Shown one piece after another: positions 35,515 to 44,313 of a stretch of DNA of 64,000 nt. Under the pieces are notes generated by a model. It was not told the origin of the DNA, did not search any database, and saw nothing but the letters and a program-made list of their open reading frames with translations. This stretch comes from Candidatus Avispirillum faecium. GTDB taxonomy: Bacteria; Bacillota; Clostridia; Oscillospirales; CAG-272. The stretch is taken from assembly GCA_904396155.1 (NCBI GenBank), contig CAJFOI010000048.1:1-64000 (forward strand), given 5' to 3'. Position numbers and translations under genes: made by a program. Position 1 is the stretch's first letter, and each line of letters opens with the position of its first letter.

Positions 35515-35584
35515 CTCCGGCACAATATCGGTCCGGTGCCGAAAATGAGCCCCCGGGGCTTCTCATGAAAGGAACTTACCTTCA

Positions 35585-36883
35585 ATGGATAAAATAATAA
35601 TTAACGGAGGCGTACCGCTGCGCGGAACCGTAGAAGTGAGCGGTATGAAAAACGCTGCGCTCCCGATCATATATGCATGCGTTTTGGTAAAAGATAAATG
35701 TATCATCGAAAATATCCCCAATGTGCGCGATGTCTCTCTTTCCCTGGATATCTTGCGGGACATGGGAGCCTCGGTGCGGACGATCAACAAAAACACGGTG
35801 GAAATTGACTGCACTGCGCTGCGGCAGGGAACCTCCAAAGTAGAGCAGGTGCAAAAAATCCGGGCTTCTTATTATCTTTTGGGCTCTGAATTGGGACGCT
35901 TCGGAAAGGCACATGTAGCTTTCCCCGGCGGATGTGATTTCGGCGGAAGGCCTATTGACCAGCACATCAAGGGCTTTGAAGCGCTGGGCGGTATTGTAAG
36001 TACAGAAAGCGGCTACGTAGACATCGCTACGGAAAACGGGCCGGTAGGGGGCAATATTTTCTTTGATGTGGTCACTGTGGGCGCTACCATCAATGTGATG
36101 CTGGCAGCCGTACTGGCAGAAGGCACAACGATTATTGACAACCCGGCAAGAGAACCGCATATTGTCGATCTTGCAAACTTTTTGAATACCTGCGGCGCAA
36201 AGATCACCGGCGCCGGCACGGATATGATCAAAATCAAAGGTGTAAACCAGCTCCACGGCTGCAGTTACGCCATTATTCCGGATATGATTGAAGCCGGCAC
36301 CTTTATGGTAGCGGCAGCAGCTACCGGTGGCTGCGTAAAAATTACCAATGTGATCCCTAAGCACCTGGAATCCGTTTCCGCAAAACTGGAGGAAGCGGGT
36401 GCCACGGTAGATGAATACGACGATGCGGTCGTAGTGACAGGCAGGCCTGTCGTCCGAAAAGCAAATTTGAAAACCCATCCTTATCCGGGATTTCCCACCG
36501 ATATGCAGCCGCAGATGGCTGTACTCCTTTGCCTGGCAAATGGTGTCAGCTACGTGTCTGAGGGCGTTTACGAAAAGCGCTTCCGTTACGTGGAAGAACT
36601 GATCAAAATGGGCGCCACCATCAAGGTAGACGGCCGCACCGCCGTCATTGAAGGCGGAAAGCCGTTGAGCGGCGCGCCGGTGATCGCCGTAGATCTGCGT
36701 GCAGGCGTTGCAATGGTAATTGCCGGGTTGGTGGCCCAAGGGACCACCGAAATTTCCGATATCCATTTGATTGAACGGGGCTACGACGATGTGGTAGGCA
36801 AGCTGCACAATCTGGGCGCGGACATCAAAAAAGTGAGCGTTCCCGACCCGGAGGAAGCAGAGCTTATGAAAAAAGCAAATTGA
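35585..36883 (+). CDS. murA: UDP-N-acetylglucosamine 1-carboxyvinyltransferase
   Basis: A 432-residue enzyme for the first committed step of peptidoglycan synthesis, transferring enolpyruvate from PEP to UDP-GlcNAc. The N-terminus has SGMKNAALPIIYA. The active-site cysteine lies in FPGGCDFGGRPIDQHIKGFEALG (the Cys that fosfomycin alkylates), and later PYPGFPTDMQPQMAVLLCLA and DLRAGVAMVIAGLVAQGTTEI are standard. The start is the ATG at 35585 behind AAAGGAAC. Firmicutes often carry two murA paralogues; which one this is cannot be decided here. Confidence 0.94.
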   Translation: MDKIIINGGVPLRGTVEVSGMKNAALPIIYACVLVKDKCIIENIPNVRDVSLSLDILRDMGASVRTINKNTVEIDCTALRQGTSKVEQVQKIRASYYLLGSELGRFGKAHVAFPGGCDFGGRPIDQHIKGFEALGGIVSTESGYVDIATENGPVGGNIFFDVVTVGATINVMLAAVLAEGTTIIDNPAREPHIVDLANFLNTCGAKITGAGTDMIKIKGVNQLHGCSYAIIPDMIEAGTFMVAAAATGGCVKITNVIPKHLESVSAKLEEAGATVDEYDDAVVVTGRPVVRKANLKTHPYPGFPTDMQPQMAVLLCLANGVSYVSEGVYEKRFRYVEELIKMGATIKVDGRTAVIEGGKPLSGAPVIAVDLRAGVAMVIAGLVAQGTTEISDIHLIERGYDDVVGKLHNLGADIKKVSVPDPEEAELMKKAN

Positions 36884-36973
36884 AATTGCATTTGTATAAA
36901 CACGATCTATGTTAACACTGCGGCAAAGCCGCTACACCATACAAGAACTTACAAAAGAAAGGAAATAAAAATC

Positions 36974-37180
36974 ATGGAAGTAACAAGAGAAACGGTAATC
37001 GGCGACGTTCTCGATTACGATATCGAAACTGCGCAGTTTTTCCTGGAGATCGGTATGCACTGTCTGGGCTGCCCACACTCCAGAGGGGAAAGCATCGAGG
37101 ATGCCTGCTCCGTTCACGGAACCGACCCCGACGAGCTGGTGGAAAAGATCAACAGCTATCTTGCCGGAAAACAGGCATAA
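36974..37180 (+). CDS. DUF1858 / hybrid-cluster-associated redox disulfide domain protein
   Basis: A 68-residue protein with the pattern ITxxTxIGDVLxYDxxTAxxFLExGMHCLGC typical of DUF1858 (TIGR03980-like), whose CxxC (HCLGCPH) may form a redox disulfide or bind metal. The ATG at 36974 follows AGAAAGG. It has no hybrid-cluster protein next to it. The function is unknown. It is followed at short distance by trmK in the same direction. Confidence 0.85.
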   Translation: MEVTRETVIGDVLDYDIETAQFFLEIGMHCLGCPHSRGESIEDACSVHGTDPDELVEKINSYLAGKQA

Positions 37181-37239
37181 GGACAAAAGGAAACAGGGCA
37201 GCGGAGTATCCGCCGCCCTGTTTGCATGAGGAAGCAATT

Positions 37240-37959
37240 ATGAATGACATGCAAAAAACGCCCCAATTAGACGACCGCATGGCTAAAGCAGCTTCCCTTG
37301 TGCGGGAAGGTGCCACGATCGCCGACGTCGGAACAGATCACGGATACCTGCCTATTTCTTTGCTTCGGGCGGGGAAAATCCGGCGCGCCGCCGCATCGGA
37401 TATACACAGGGGGCCCCTTATGCACGCCATGGCCAATGCAAAAAAGTACGGGGTCGCAGACCAAATCCGCTTTTTTCTTTCAGATGGGCTGCAAAACATT
37501 CCCCTGCAGGATATGGGAATTACCGATATTGTGATCTGCGGTATGGGGGGAGAGGGGATCGCTCGGATTTTATCAGAGAGCGCGTATGTGCGAAATGCAA
37601 AAATCAGCCTGATCCTGCAGCCCATGTCAGCAACGGAAAAACTGCGGGTATATCTTGCCGGCGCAGGATTTGCAATCGCGGAGGAACGAATTGCAGCATC
37701 CAAGGGAAAACTGTATCAATGCATTTGTGCACAGTACGACGGCATCCCCAAAAACTGCACCCCCGCAGAACTTCTCCTGGGCAAGCAAATTTTGCAGCGG
37801 GGAGCGGCAGATCCTCTTTTCTCTCCTCTGCTGCAAAAATATATTCAGAAGACGAGACAGGAGTACACAGGAAAGCTGCAGGGGGGCGCTGCAGACGGAA
37901 AGCAAACGCGCTTCCTTCTGGAAGAACTTCTGCAAATTGCAAAAGACAAAGGCATTTGA
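37240..37959 (+). CDS. trmK: tRNA (adenine(22)-N1)-methyltransferase
   Basis: A 239-residue class I SAM methyltransferase that makes m1A22 in tRNA. SAM-binding motif I is ATIADVGTDHGYLPISL (about residues 23-39); ICGMGGEGIARIL and LILQPMSATEKLRVYL follow as in B. subtilis TrmK. The start was placed at 37240 because GAGGAAG immediately precedes it; an upstream ATG lies inside that ribosome site. It precedes the Nif3-like gene by 36 bases, an association common in Firmicutes (trmK-yqfO). Confidence 0.92.
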   Translation: MNDMQKTPQLDDRMAKAASLVREGATIADVGTDHGYLPISLLRAGKIRRAAASDIHRGPLMHAMANAKKYGVADQIRFFLSDGLQNIPLQDMGITDIVICGMGGEGIARILSESAYVRNAKISLILQPMSATEKLRVYLAGAGFAIAEERIAASKGKLYQCICAQYDGIPKNCTPAELLLGKQILQRGAADPLFSPLLQKYIQKTRQEYTGKLQGGAADGKQTRFLLEELLQIAKDKGI

Positions 37960-37995
37960 AACACACCGCCGAAAACAGGAGAGGAACAGAAAAAA

Positions 37996-38763
37996 ATGAA
38001 TGTTTTGCGCTTCTATCTGGAATTGGACAAGCTGTATCCCAAGTCGCTGGCCTGTCCCTGGGACAATGACGGCCTCATGTGCTGCACGGATCCGGACGCC
38101 CCGGTGCAAAAAGTGCTGGTAGCACTGGATGCCACAAGAAAAGTATTGAGCTACGCTGCTGAAAACGGGTTTGACACAGTGCTGACCCATCACCCCCTTT
38201 TGTTTAAGGGTCCCAAAGCCATTGCCCCCGACACTGCCACCGGCGGACGCATCATCGCCGCGCTGCAAAACAAGATCGCCGTTGTGTCCCTGCACACGCG
38301 GCTGGATGCAGGAGCCGGCGGGGTAAATGACTGTCTTGCCGCCGCGCTGGACCTCAAGGGGCCCCTGAACACATTTGGAGATGCGGAAAGTCCCGCACTG
38401 GGACGCATGGGTACAACGGACATCACAGACGGCGCCACCTTTGCCGCACATGTGAAGACCGCTCTGCACGCGCCGGCTGTGAATGCATATCTGTGCCGCC
38501 CAGTAAAGCGTGTCGCCGTCTGCGGGGGAAGCGGAGGAGATCTGGTGCTGCCGGCTCTTACGGCAGGCGCAGACACCATCGTCACCGGTGAATGCGGATA
38601 CAACCTGTGCATTGACAGTGCGGATCAGGGGATCAATGTGATCACTGCCGGCCACTTCCACACAGAGCATCCGGTATGCCGGCGGCTGGCACAGCTGGCA
38701 GAAGAGATCGCCGGCGCGCAGACAGAAATTATCTGCAGTGACATGGCGCTGCCGCTTTCCTGA
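37996..38763 (+). CDS. Nif3-like dinuclear metal center protein (DUF34)
   Basis: A 255-residue member of the NIF3/DUF34 family, hexameric proteins with two metal ions. Visible motifs are WDNDGLMC near the N-terminus, DTVLTHHPLLFKGPKAI (metal-binding His pair), VVSLHTRLDAGAGGVND, and VITAGHFHTEHPVCRRL near the end (metal-binding His/Glu). It lacks the PII-like insert of longer homologues. Its role is unsettled, with GTP cyclohydrolase I type 2 naming and a link to TrmK both reported; the operon with trmK fits the latter. Confidence 0.9.
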   Translation: MNVLRFYLELDKLYPKSLACPWDNDGLMCCTDPDAPVQKVLVALDATRKVLSYAAENGFDTVLTHHPLLFKGPKAIAPDTATGGRIIAALQNKIAVVSLHTRLDAGAGGVNDCLAAALDLKGPLNTFGDAESPALGRMGTTDITDGATFAAHVKTALHAPAVNAYLCRPVKRVAVCGGSGGDLVLPALTAGADTIVTGECGYNLCIDSADQGINVITAGHFHTEHPVCRRLAQLAEEIAGAQTEIICSDMALPLS

Positions 38764-38782
38764 AAGCTTTTGTCAACAAAAT

Positions 38783-38811
38783 AAAAAGGAAGGGAATTCC
38801 CTTCCTTTTTC
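38783..38811 (+). terminator. bidirectional intrinsic terminator
   Basis: A perfect 28-bp palindrome (38783-38810) made of AAAAAGGAAGGGAA and its complement, with poly-U on both strands. It lies between the convergent Nif3-like and ttcA genes. Confidence 0.9.
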
Positions 38812-38841
38812 CTTTTACAGCTGCAAACGGCGAAAAGTTTC

Positions 38842-39588
38842 TCAAACATCCGTCCATCCGTCAATGTGCCCCCGCTCCATCGCACCCAGAATGCGCCGAT
38901 ACAATCCCCTGTGCCCTCGGTCAAAGGCGTGAAGGTACTCCTTTATGTACGCCCTCTGGGAATCCTTGTCCGCCGGACAAGGACTTTCCTCCACCGGCAG
39001 TCCTGCACTGCGCACAAAGCGGCCAATCTCCTTTTCTTCTGTCAGCACCAGGGGACGGATCACCGTGAGGTCCTTTCTGGACAAATACGTCACAGGGGAA
39101 AAGCATCCCACCCGTCCCTCAAAGAACAAATTCAGCATAAAGGTCTCTACTGCGTCGTCATAGTGATGTCCCAAGGCCACTTTATTGCAGCCCTGCTCCA
39201 GCGCCAGATCATGCAGCAGGCCCCGGCGCATACGGGCACAGAGAGAGCAGGGATTGGACTCACGGCGCACGTCAAAAATAATCCGCGCCAGCTCCGTCTC
39301 TCTTACAATATATGGCACATGCAGACGGCTGCAAAGCTCTCGAACCTGACGATGGTCGCTTTTCTCCGCCCGCACGCGATCGGACTTTTCAAAGCCCATA
39401 TCTGCCGTCACCGCAACCAGTGCAAACGAGCGGGGCAAAAATCGGCGCAATTCCGCCAGCGCACAAAGCAGCGTCAGGGAATCCTTTCCCCCGGACACGC
39501 CTACGGCGATCCGGTCCCCGTCGCAGATCATATCATATCGTTCCACCGCCAGCCGCACGCGGCTGAGGATCTTCTGCAAATTTTTCAT
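38842..39588 (-). CDS. ttcA: TtcA-like tRNA 2-thiolation ATP-binding protein
   Basis: A 248-residue PP-loop ATPase of the TtcA group, which makes 2-thiocytidine at tRNA position 32. The PP-loop is GVSGGKDSLTLL (about residues 28-39); CSLCARMRRG supplies the CxxC used for a 4Fe-4S cluster, and LGHHYDDAVETFMLN is typical. The start is uncertain: ATG at 39588 is preceded by GGATGAG at a usable distance, and ATG at 39597 is an alternative. It belongs to the short Clostridia TtcA-like clade, so the exact modified position is inferred. Confidence 0.83.
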   Translation of the reverse strand: MKNLQKILSRVRLAVERYDMICDGDRIAVGVSGGKDSLTLLCALAELRRFLPRSFALVAVTADMGFEKSDRVRAEKSDHRQVRELCSRLHVPYIVRETELARIIFDVRRESNPCSLCARMRRGLLHDLALEQGCNKVALGHHYDDAVETFMLNLFFEGRVGCFSPVTYLSRKDLTVIRPLVLTEEKEIGRFVRSAGLPVEESPCPADKDSQRAYIKEYLHAFDRGHRGLYRRILGAMERGHIDGWTDV

Positions 39589-39715
39589 GTCGCACATCTC
39601 ATCCTTTGCATATACTGTATCAAAGAAGCACGGGCATCTCCGCCTGCCTCTTGTACGCAGGCTGCAGCATGGAAGCTGCGCCGCCGAAATTTTTTGGAAA
39701 GGCATGGTTTATACG

Positions 39716-40276
39716 ATGGCAAAAATCTACATAGACCAGGGACACAACCCTGTAAATCCCAACTCCGGCGCTGAAGGAAACGGATACCGGGAGCAGGATC
39801 TCGTCTACGAGATCGGCGTACGCACTGCGGAGATTCTCCGCGCAGCCGGACAGGACGTGCGCCTGTCCCGTCCCACACCCCAGACACAGCTTGGTACTTC
39901 CAACGCATCATCCCTGGCGGCACGGGTCAACGACGCCAACGCCTGGGGCGCAGATTATTTCATCAGCCTCCACGCAAATGCGTCGGAGATTTCCACAGCG
40001 TCCGGCTCGGAAGCGTTCGTTTACCAGCTGGGAACAACAGCGGAGGCCCTGGCGGAAAACATCCTGACTCAACTTGCACGCTCCACCGGGCTACCCAACC
40101 GGGGCGTATTTGCACGTCCTACACTGTATGTGCTCCGCCGCACCAGAATGCCCGCCACACTCATAGAATTGGGATTCATCACCAACACATACGACGCCGC
40201 ACTCATGGCAAACCAACCGGAGCTGTTTGCCCAGGGAGTAGCAAACGGCGTGCTGGCCTTTCTGGGAGAACTGTAA
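39716..40276 (+). CDS. N-acetylmuramoyl-L-alanine amidase without signal peptide
   Basis: A 186-residue Amidase_3 domain. Zinc-binding and catalytic residues are visible: His in IYIDQGHNPVNPNS, Glu in GYREQDLVYEIG, His in FISLHANAS and Glu in TLIELGFITN. The protein is a bare catalytic domain with no signal peptide, membrane anchor or cell-wall-binding repeats, unlike CwlD or LytC. It may be released by lysis, act in the mother cell during sporulation, or derive from a phage endolysin. The start at 39716 follows GGAAAGG at 39696-39702. Confidence 0.87.
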   Translation: MAKIYIDQGHNPVNPNSGAEGNGYREQDLVYEIGVRTAEILRAAGQDVRLSRPTPQTQLGTSNASSLAARVNDANAWGADYFISLHANASEISTASGSEAFVYQLGTTAEALAENILTQLARSTGLPNRGVFARPTLYVLRRTRMPATLIELGFITNTYDAALMANQPELFAQGVANGVLAFLGEL

Positions 40277-40293
40277 AGAGATACGTACTTTTT

Positions 40294-40754
40294 TCAACCC
40301 TTTCGCCGCAACACAGTTGCGGCACCACCCCGGCATCTCCTGTGGAGCTGCACCACAGGGGAGGCTAAGGAGCGAAAGTCCCCCTTGTGCAAAGGGGGAT
40401 GTTTTTGCGTATGCAAAAACAGGGGGATTGTTTCCCTTATACAGCCCCTCCGTCAGCTGCACTGACACCTCCCCTTCATTACGAACAGGAGGCATTAAGT
40501 TAAAATGGCCCACTTGGAGGAGAGTGGCAGGGCAACTGCGCACAGGGGGAAGCGTGAGGGTGGATAAGGTCCCCTTGTGGGGAACTGCGCAGCAGCTCCG
40601 GGGGCATACTGGCGAAACAGTCCAAGAAAAGGCCCCCTTGTGTAAAGGGGGCTGTCTCCGCTTTTGCGGAGACCGGGGGATTGATCTCTTTTACAACCCC
40701 TCTCTGACACCACCCCGGGACTTGCTGCGCAAGTCCTCCACAAGGGAGGCTTTG
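40294..40754. repeat. dispersed GC-rich hairpin repeat, cluster 3
   Basis: Two full units and partial copies fill the gap between the amidase and the convergent histidine kinase gene. Variable stems are GTTTTTGC-GTAT-GCAAAAAC (about 40391-40410) and GTCTCCGC-TTTT-GCGGAGAC (about 40653-40672). A central partial unit (about 40566-40625) is nearly identical to one at 25647-25705. Reading frames across the region are not credible genes. Confidence 0.85.
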
Positions 40755-40801
40755 CCAGGCAACCCCAAAATTTTGTTAGATGAAACCTCAAGCGATAGTT
40801 A

Positions 40802-42268
40802 TTACTCTTCCCCGGATATTCGGGCGATCTGTAATTCAAACCAAAAGGTACTGCCCTCTCCCTTCCTGCTGGAGACGCCAAAGGGCGCATTGTGCAGCAC
40901 CAGGGCGTTCTTCACAATGGAAAGTCCCAAACCGGTCCCAGCGACCCCGCGCTTGTGAAAATCGCCTCCCCGGTAGTACCGATCCCAGATAAGTGGGAGC
41001 TTTTCCTCCGCAATCCCCTCTCCCGTGTCTGTCACAGAGATGCGGCAATTCTCTCCCTCCCGGGTCTGCCGCACGATCACCCGCTTATCCGCACCGGTAT
41101 AGTTCACCGCATTGCAGATCAGATTGTACAACACCTGCAAAATGAGCACCTGATCCGCCTTCACACAGATCTCTTCCTGCGCCTCAAAGACAAAACAGTA
41201 TCCATCCCGTTCCCGCAGGTGACTGAACCGTTCCAGCGTATCCCGCACACACTGGGTGAGAGAAAACAGCGTCTTGTTGGGCTGCCTGCTGCCGGAGGTA
41301 ATCCGGGAAAGATCCAGCATATCGTTTACCAAAGAGGACAGCCGCCGGGTCTCATCGATGATAATTTGCATATTTTCCGGCGTGACCTCACCGGGAATGT
41401 CCCGCATCACCTCGCTATAGCCGGATATCATCGTAAGAGGGGTGCGCAGGTCGTGGGAAATATTTGCAATCAGCTCCTTTTGCAGGGCGTCCAGCTTAGA
41501 GAGCTCCTGTGCCGCGTAATTGAGGGTGCGGCCCAGCTCTGCAGTTTCCCGGAATTCGCCTCCCTGAAAATTCACATCGTAATCGCCCCGCGCCAGCTTT
41601 TTCGCTTCCCGATTCATGGCGGCCACGGGGCGCGTCACCTTACTGGAGATCACATAGGCCATCACAGCCGAGACCACCAGCAGAATTCCTGTAATCATAA
41701 TCAACTGATACCGGAGAGTAGACACGGTGGCAGTTACGGGTTGGATCTCCGCATTCAGTATAATCAAAAGCTTTCCGGTCCCATTCCCCTCCGCCAGTTT
41801 GGCACAAATCATACTCTCCAGTCCCTCTTTTGTATCCATCTGATACACGGAAGTATACAGATTCCGGTTCAACGCACCGGCATATATGGCGTTGAGAGTG
41901 GCGTCCGTCATAAGAGAGGAATGGATCATGCAGTACGTCTGCGTATGTGCCTCCAGCAGGAGCGAACCTGTGCTTCCGGAAATCTGATACACACTCACAC
42001 AGGTGTTGTATCGGGAGGCCATATCATAGACAGCTTTTTCAAAAGTGTCCTTTCCCGCTGCCGCAGCCACCCGGCCGGTGGCGATTTTTATTTCATGCTT
42101 TTTGGTCGCCCGGTATATGTCATCCAAAAACACCACCTGCAAAAGCCAGATCACCACCAATACGATCACAGTAAATATTGTCAGGTATCCGAACATTTTG
42201 ATCCGCATACCCTCCGGCCGCCTGGCCGTTTTCTTTGCAGGCGCCTTTTTTTTATGCTCCTGTGTCAA
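40802..42268 (-). CDS. Two-component sensor histidine kinase
   Basis: A 488-residue kinase. The N-terminus is basic and cytoplasmic; membrane segments lie at about 26-50 and 182-205, with an extracytoplasmic sensor domain between. A HAMP domain follows (about 205-260), then the HisKA H-box ELIANISHDLRTPLTMISGYSEV and the ATPase domain with NLICNAVNYTGA (N-box), VTDTGEGIAEEKL (G1) and GTGLGLSIVKNAL (G2). It is PhoR/WalK-like. Its start overlaps the response regulator gene by 17 bases, so the pair is co-translated. The signal is unknown; no transporter or clear target gene is adjacent. Confidence 0.92.
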   Translation of the reverse strand: MTQEHKKKAPAKKTARRPEGMRIKMFGYLTIFTVIVLVVIWLLQVVFLDDIYRATKKHEIKIATGRVAAAAGKDTFEKAVYDMASRYNTCVSVYQISGSTGSLLLEAHTQTYCMIHSSLMTDATLNAIYAGALNRNLYTSVYQMDTKEGLESMICAKLAEGNGTGKLLIILNAEIQPVTATVSTLRYQLIMITGILLVVSAVMAYVISSKVTRPVAAMNREAKKLARGDYDVNFQGGEFRETAELGRTLNYAAQELSKLDALQKELIANISHDLRTPLTMISGYSEVMRDIPGEVTPENMQIIIDETRRLSSLVNDMLDLSRITSGSRQPNKTLFSLTQCVRDTLERFSHLRERDGYCFVFEAQEEICVKADQVLILQVLYNLICNAVNYTGADKRVIVRQTREGENCRISVTDTGEGIAEEKLPLIWDRYYRGGDFHKRGVAGTGLGLSIVKNALVLHNAPFGVSSRKGEGSTFWFELQIARISGEE

Positions 42269-42947
42269 AACGATATCCCACTCCTCTCAGAGTAACGATA
42301 AATTTTGCATACGGACCCAAACTTTTGCGCAGCAGCTTAATGTGGGTGTCCAGCGTGCGGTCGTCTCCATAATAATCGTATCCCCACACCTGGGTGATCA
42401 ACTGTTCCCTGGACAGGGCAATATTTTTATTTTTCAGCATATAAAACAGCAGATCATATTCCTTGGGAGACAATTCCACCCGTACCCCGTCCACATATAC
42501 GATGCGCGCAGCCAGATCTACACGCAGCCCCTCCAGCTCAAAAATTTGGTCGGACGCTTTGTCTCTCTCCTGAGGCGCAGCGGCGGCGTGATAGCGGTGG
42601 AGCACTGCCTCCACCCGCAGCATCAGTTCCTTGGGAGAAAAGGGCTTTACCACATAGTCGTCGATCCCCAAACCAAAGCCGTTGATCTTGTCATATTCCT
42701 CCCCTCTGGCGGAAAGCATGATGATGGGAATATTGGAAAATTTGCGAATTTCCCTGCACGCGGAAAACCCATCCAGTTCCGGCATCATAATGTCGCAGAT
42801 CATCAAATCAAACGCCTGCTGCCGGCACATTTGTATCGCCTGCATCCCGTCGGCGGCCTCCGCCACGGTATATCCTTCAAACTCCGCGTACTTCGCAATC
42901 AGCCGCCGGATCATCTCCTCATCGTCTACAATCAAAAGCTTGTACAT
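42252..42947 (-). CDS. OmpR/PhoB-type response regulator
   Basis: A 231-residue regulator. The receiver domain has VDDEEMIRRL and the phosphoacceptor Asp in LMICDIMMPELDGF. The conserved Thr/Ser position is in IIMLSARG, and the switch Lys is in VVKPFSPKEL. The C-terminal winged helix (about 130-230) has VELSPKEYDLLFYMLKN and RTLDTHIKLLRKSL. The start is placed at 42947, behind GGGAGG, ten codons inside the longest reading. It is partner of the downstream kinase. Confidence 0.93.
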   Translation of the reverse strand: MYKLLIVDDEEMIRRLIAKYAEFEGYTVAEAADGMQAIQMCRQQAFDLMICDIMMPELDGFSACREIRKFSNIPIIMLSARGEEYDKINGFGLGIDDYVVKPFSPKELMLRVEAVLHRYHAAAAPQERDKASDQIFELEGLRVDLAARIVYVDGVRVELSPKEYDLLFYMLKNKNIALSREQLITQVWGYDYYGDDRTLDTHIKLLRKSLGPYAKFIVTLRGVGYRFDTGA

Positions 42948-43130
42948 GGCGCGCTGCCCTCCCTTCGCCTTTTTCAAAATCCCTTTTTTACCTTATATTA
43001 TACTACAGAAACTGGATAAATCAACGACTCTCCATTTTCAAAATTGTAAAAAAATGAAATATTGCAATTTTCTGAGAAAAAACGCGAAAGTAGCAGTTTT
43101 TTTGCATCGCATCCGTTAAAATCAGCCATT

Positions 43131-43163
43131 TTTGACTTTATTTGACTTTGACTTTCTTTGACT
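43131..43163 (+). promoter_or_regulatory. two tandem CtsR operator boxes
   Basis: On the minus strand four AGTCAAA heptads form two direct-repeat boxes: AGTCAAA-GAA-AGTCAAA (43147-43163) and AGTCAAA-TAA-AGTCAAA (43131-43147), sharing one base. Each matches the CtsR consensus RGTCAAA-NAN-RGTCAAA. They cover the -35 region of the ctsR promoter, so CtsR should repress its own operon. Confidence 0.92.
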
Positions 43164-43176
43164 TTTAATTTATAAT
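43148..43176 (+). promoter_or_regulatory. sigma-A promoter of ctsR-mcsA-mcsB-clpC
   Basis: TTGACT (43148-43153), a 17 bp spacer and TATAAT (43171-43176), embedded in the CtsR boxes. Transcription should start near 43183. Confidence 0.85.
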
Positions 43177-43208
43177 ACATCCAGTACGAAAAAGAGAGGG
43201 GCAGAAAT

Positions 43209-43271
43209 ATGAAAAAGCAGCAAAAAAGGCGGCAGATTTTTTTAGATGCCACGAAAAGATACAGAAAATAG
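43209..43271 (+). CDS. possible 20-codon leader ORF before ctsR
   Basis: An ATG at 43209 behind GAGAGGGG opens a 20-codon frame (MKKQQKRRQIFLDATKRYRK) ending in TAG at 43271, directly before the ctsR ribosome site. It lies in the 5' leader of the mRNA, is highly basic, and would bring ribosomes next to ctsR. It resembles no family I know. Ribosome site and position support translation; function is unknown. Confidence 0.45.
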   Translation: MKKQQKRRQIFLDATKRYRK

Positions 43272-43284
43272 AAGGTGAGATCCC

Positions 43285-43737
43285 ATGTTATTATCGGAAC
43301 ATATTGCAAAACTGATCGAGCAAATGATCGACGAAGGGAAAGGTACTGCCAGTGTAAAACGCAATGATCTGGCTGCGAAGCTGGGCTGCGTACCCAGTCA
43401 GGTGAGTTATGTGATTTCCTCCCGGTTTACTCCCCAGAAAGGGTACATCACCGAAAGCCGGCGCGGGGGTGGCGGATACATTCGGATCATCCGGGTGCCC
43501 ATGTCCAAAAACCAGTATCTGACCCATTTCTTCCACGCGCTGGGAGACAGTGTTTCTGAAGAAGAAGCGCGTGCATATATTCGAAATCTTGTGGACAGCA
43601 ATATCCTGTCAAAGCAGGAAGCAGATATTGTTACGGCAGCGGCATGTGCATCCGCTTTGGACAGAGTGCCCGCGGAGGTCAGAAACATGGTGCGCTCCGA
43701 CATATTGCGTCATATTCTCATGTGCCTGATGCAGTAA
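43285..43737 (+). CDS. ctsR: Transcriptional repressor CtsR
   Basis: A 150-residue repressor of class III heat-shock genes. The N-terminal winged helix-turn-helix has AAKLGCVPSQVSYVISSRFTP and the glycine-rich wing ESRRGGGGYIRIIR, whose arginines contact CtsR boxes; the wing Arg is the site targeted by McsB. The C-terminal half (about 75-150) is the dimerisation part. It starts at 43285 with AAGGTGAG before it. It is first gene of the four-gene operon and is expected to be autoregulated through the boxes at 43131-43163. Confidence 0.96.
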   Translation: MLLSEHIAKLIEQMIDEGKGTASVKRNDLAAKLGCVPSQVSYVISSRFTPQKGYITESRRGGGGYIRIIRVPMSKNQYLTHFFHALGDSVSEEEARAYIRNLVDSNILSKQEADIVTAAACASALDRVPAEVRNMVRSDILRHILMCLMQ

Positions 43738-43782
43738 GATATACAAGATAGAAAAACAAGTCATAAGAAAGGAAGAACCCCT

Positions 43783-44280
43783 ATGAAATGCACAAGATGC
43801 AATGCAAAGGAAGCAACGGTATTCTACAGAGAAATCGTCAACGGGAAAGAAACCAAATACGCCTTGTGCAGTGATTGCGCAAACGCGATGGAAAAGGAAA
43901 ATGGAAGCTTTTTTGCAGATCCCTTCGGGGGAAATCTGCTGGGAAGCCTGTTCTCCGGCATTTCCCCAAAGATACAGCAAAGAAAGGAAGAAAAGAAATG
44001 TTCCCTGTGCGGCGCTACTTTCCGCCAGCTGGCGGAAAGCGGCAAGGTAGGATGTCCTGCGTGCTATGCGTCTTTCCGGGAAGAACTGGCGCCGACCTTG
44101 AAACGACTGCACGGATCCGCCGTGCACAGAGGCCGTGCACCCAGAGCATTTGAAGCCAAACGCTCTGCTGCAGAAAAGCTGGCATCACTGGAGAGCGCCC
44201 TGAAGCAGGCCATCCAGGCGGAAGAATATGAAGAGGCGGCGCGGCTGCGGGATCAGATTCGAGATCTGCGCGCCCAGTAA
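43783..44280 (+). CDS. mcsA: McsA, activator of protein arginine kinase
   Basis: A 165-residue zinc protein with four CxxC pairs (MKCTRCNAK, LCSDC, CSLCG, CPACY) and a C-terminal UVR motif (AIQAEEYEEAARLRDQIRDL). McsA binds and activates the kinase McsB and links it to ClpC and CtsR. The ATG at 43783 follows GAAAGGAAG. It lies between ctsR and mcsB as in B. subtilis. Confidence 0.95.
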   Translation: MKCTRCNAKEATVFYREIVNGKETKYALCSDCANAMEKENGSFFADPFGGNLLGSLFSGISPKIQQRKEEKKCSLCGATFRQLAESGKVGCPACYASFREELAPTLKRLHGSAVHRGRAPRAFEAKRSAAEKLASLESALKQAIQAEEYEEAARLRDQIRDLRAQ

Positions 44281-44313
44281 TGTCCACACTACACATAGAA
44301 AGGAAGGATCCAT

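Noticed and set aside
40317..40958. Plus-strand frame of 213 codons over repeat cluster 3 and the kinase 3' end
   Set aside because: Made mostly of repeat sequence (recurring PPCAKG-type peptide), which also appears in other repeat clusters.
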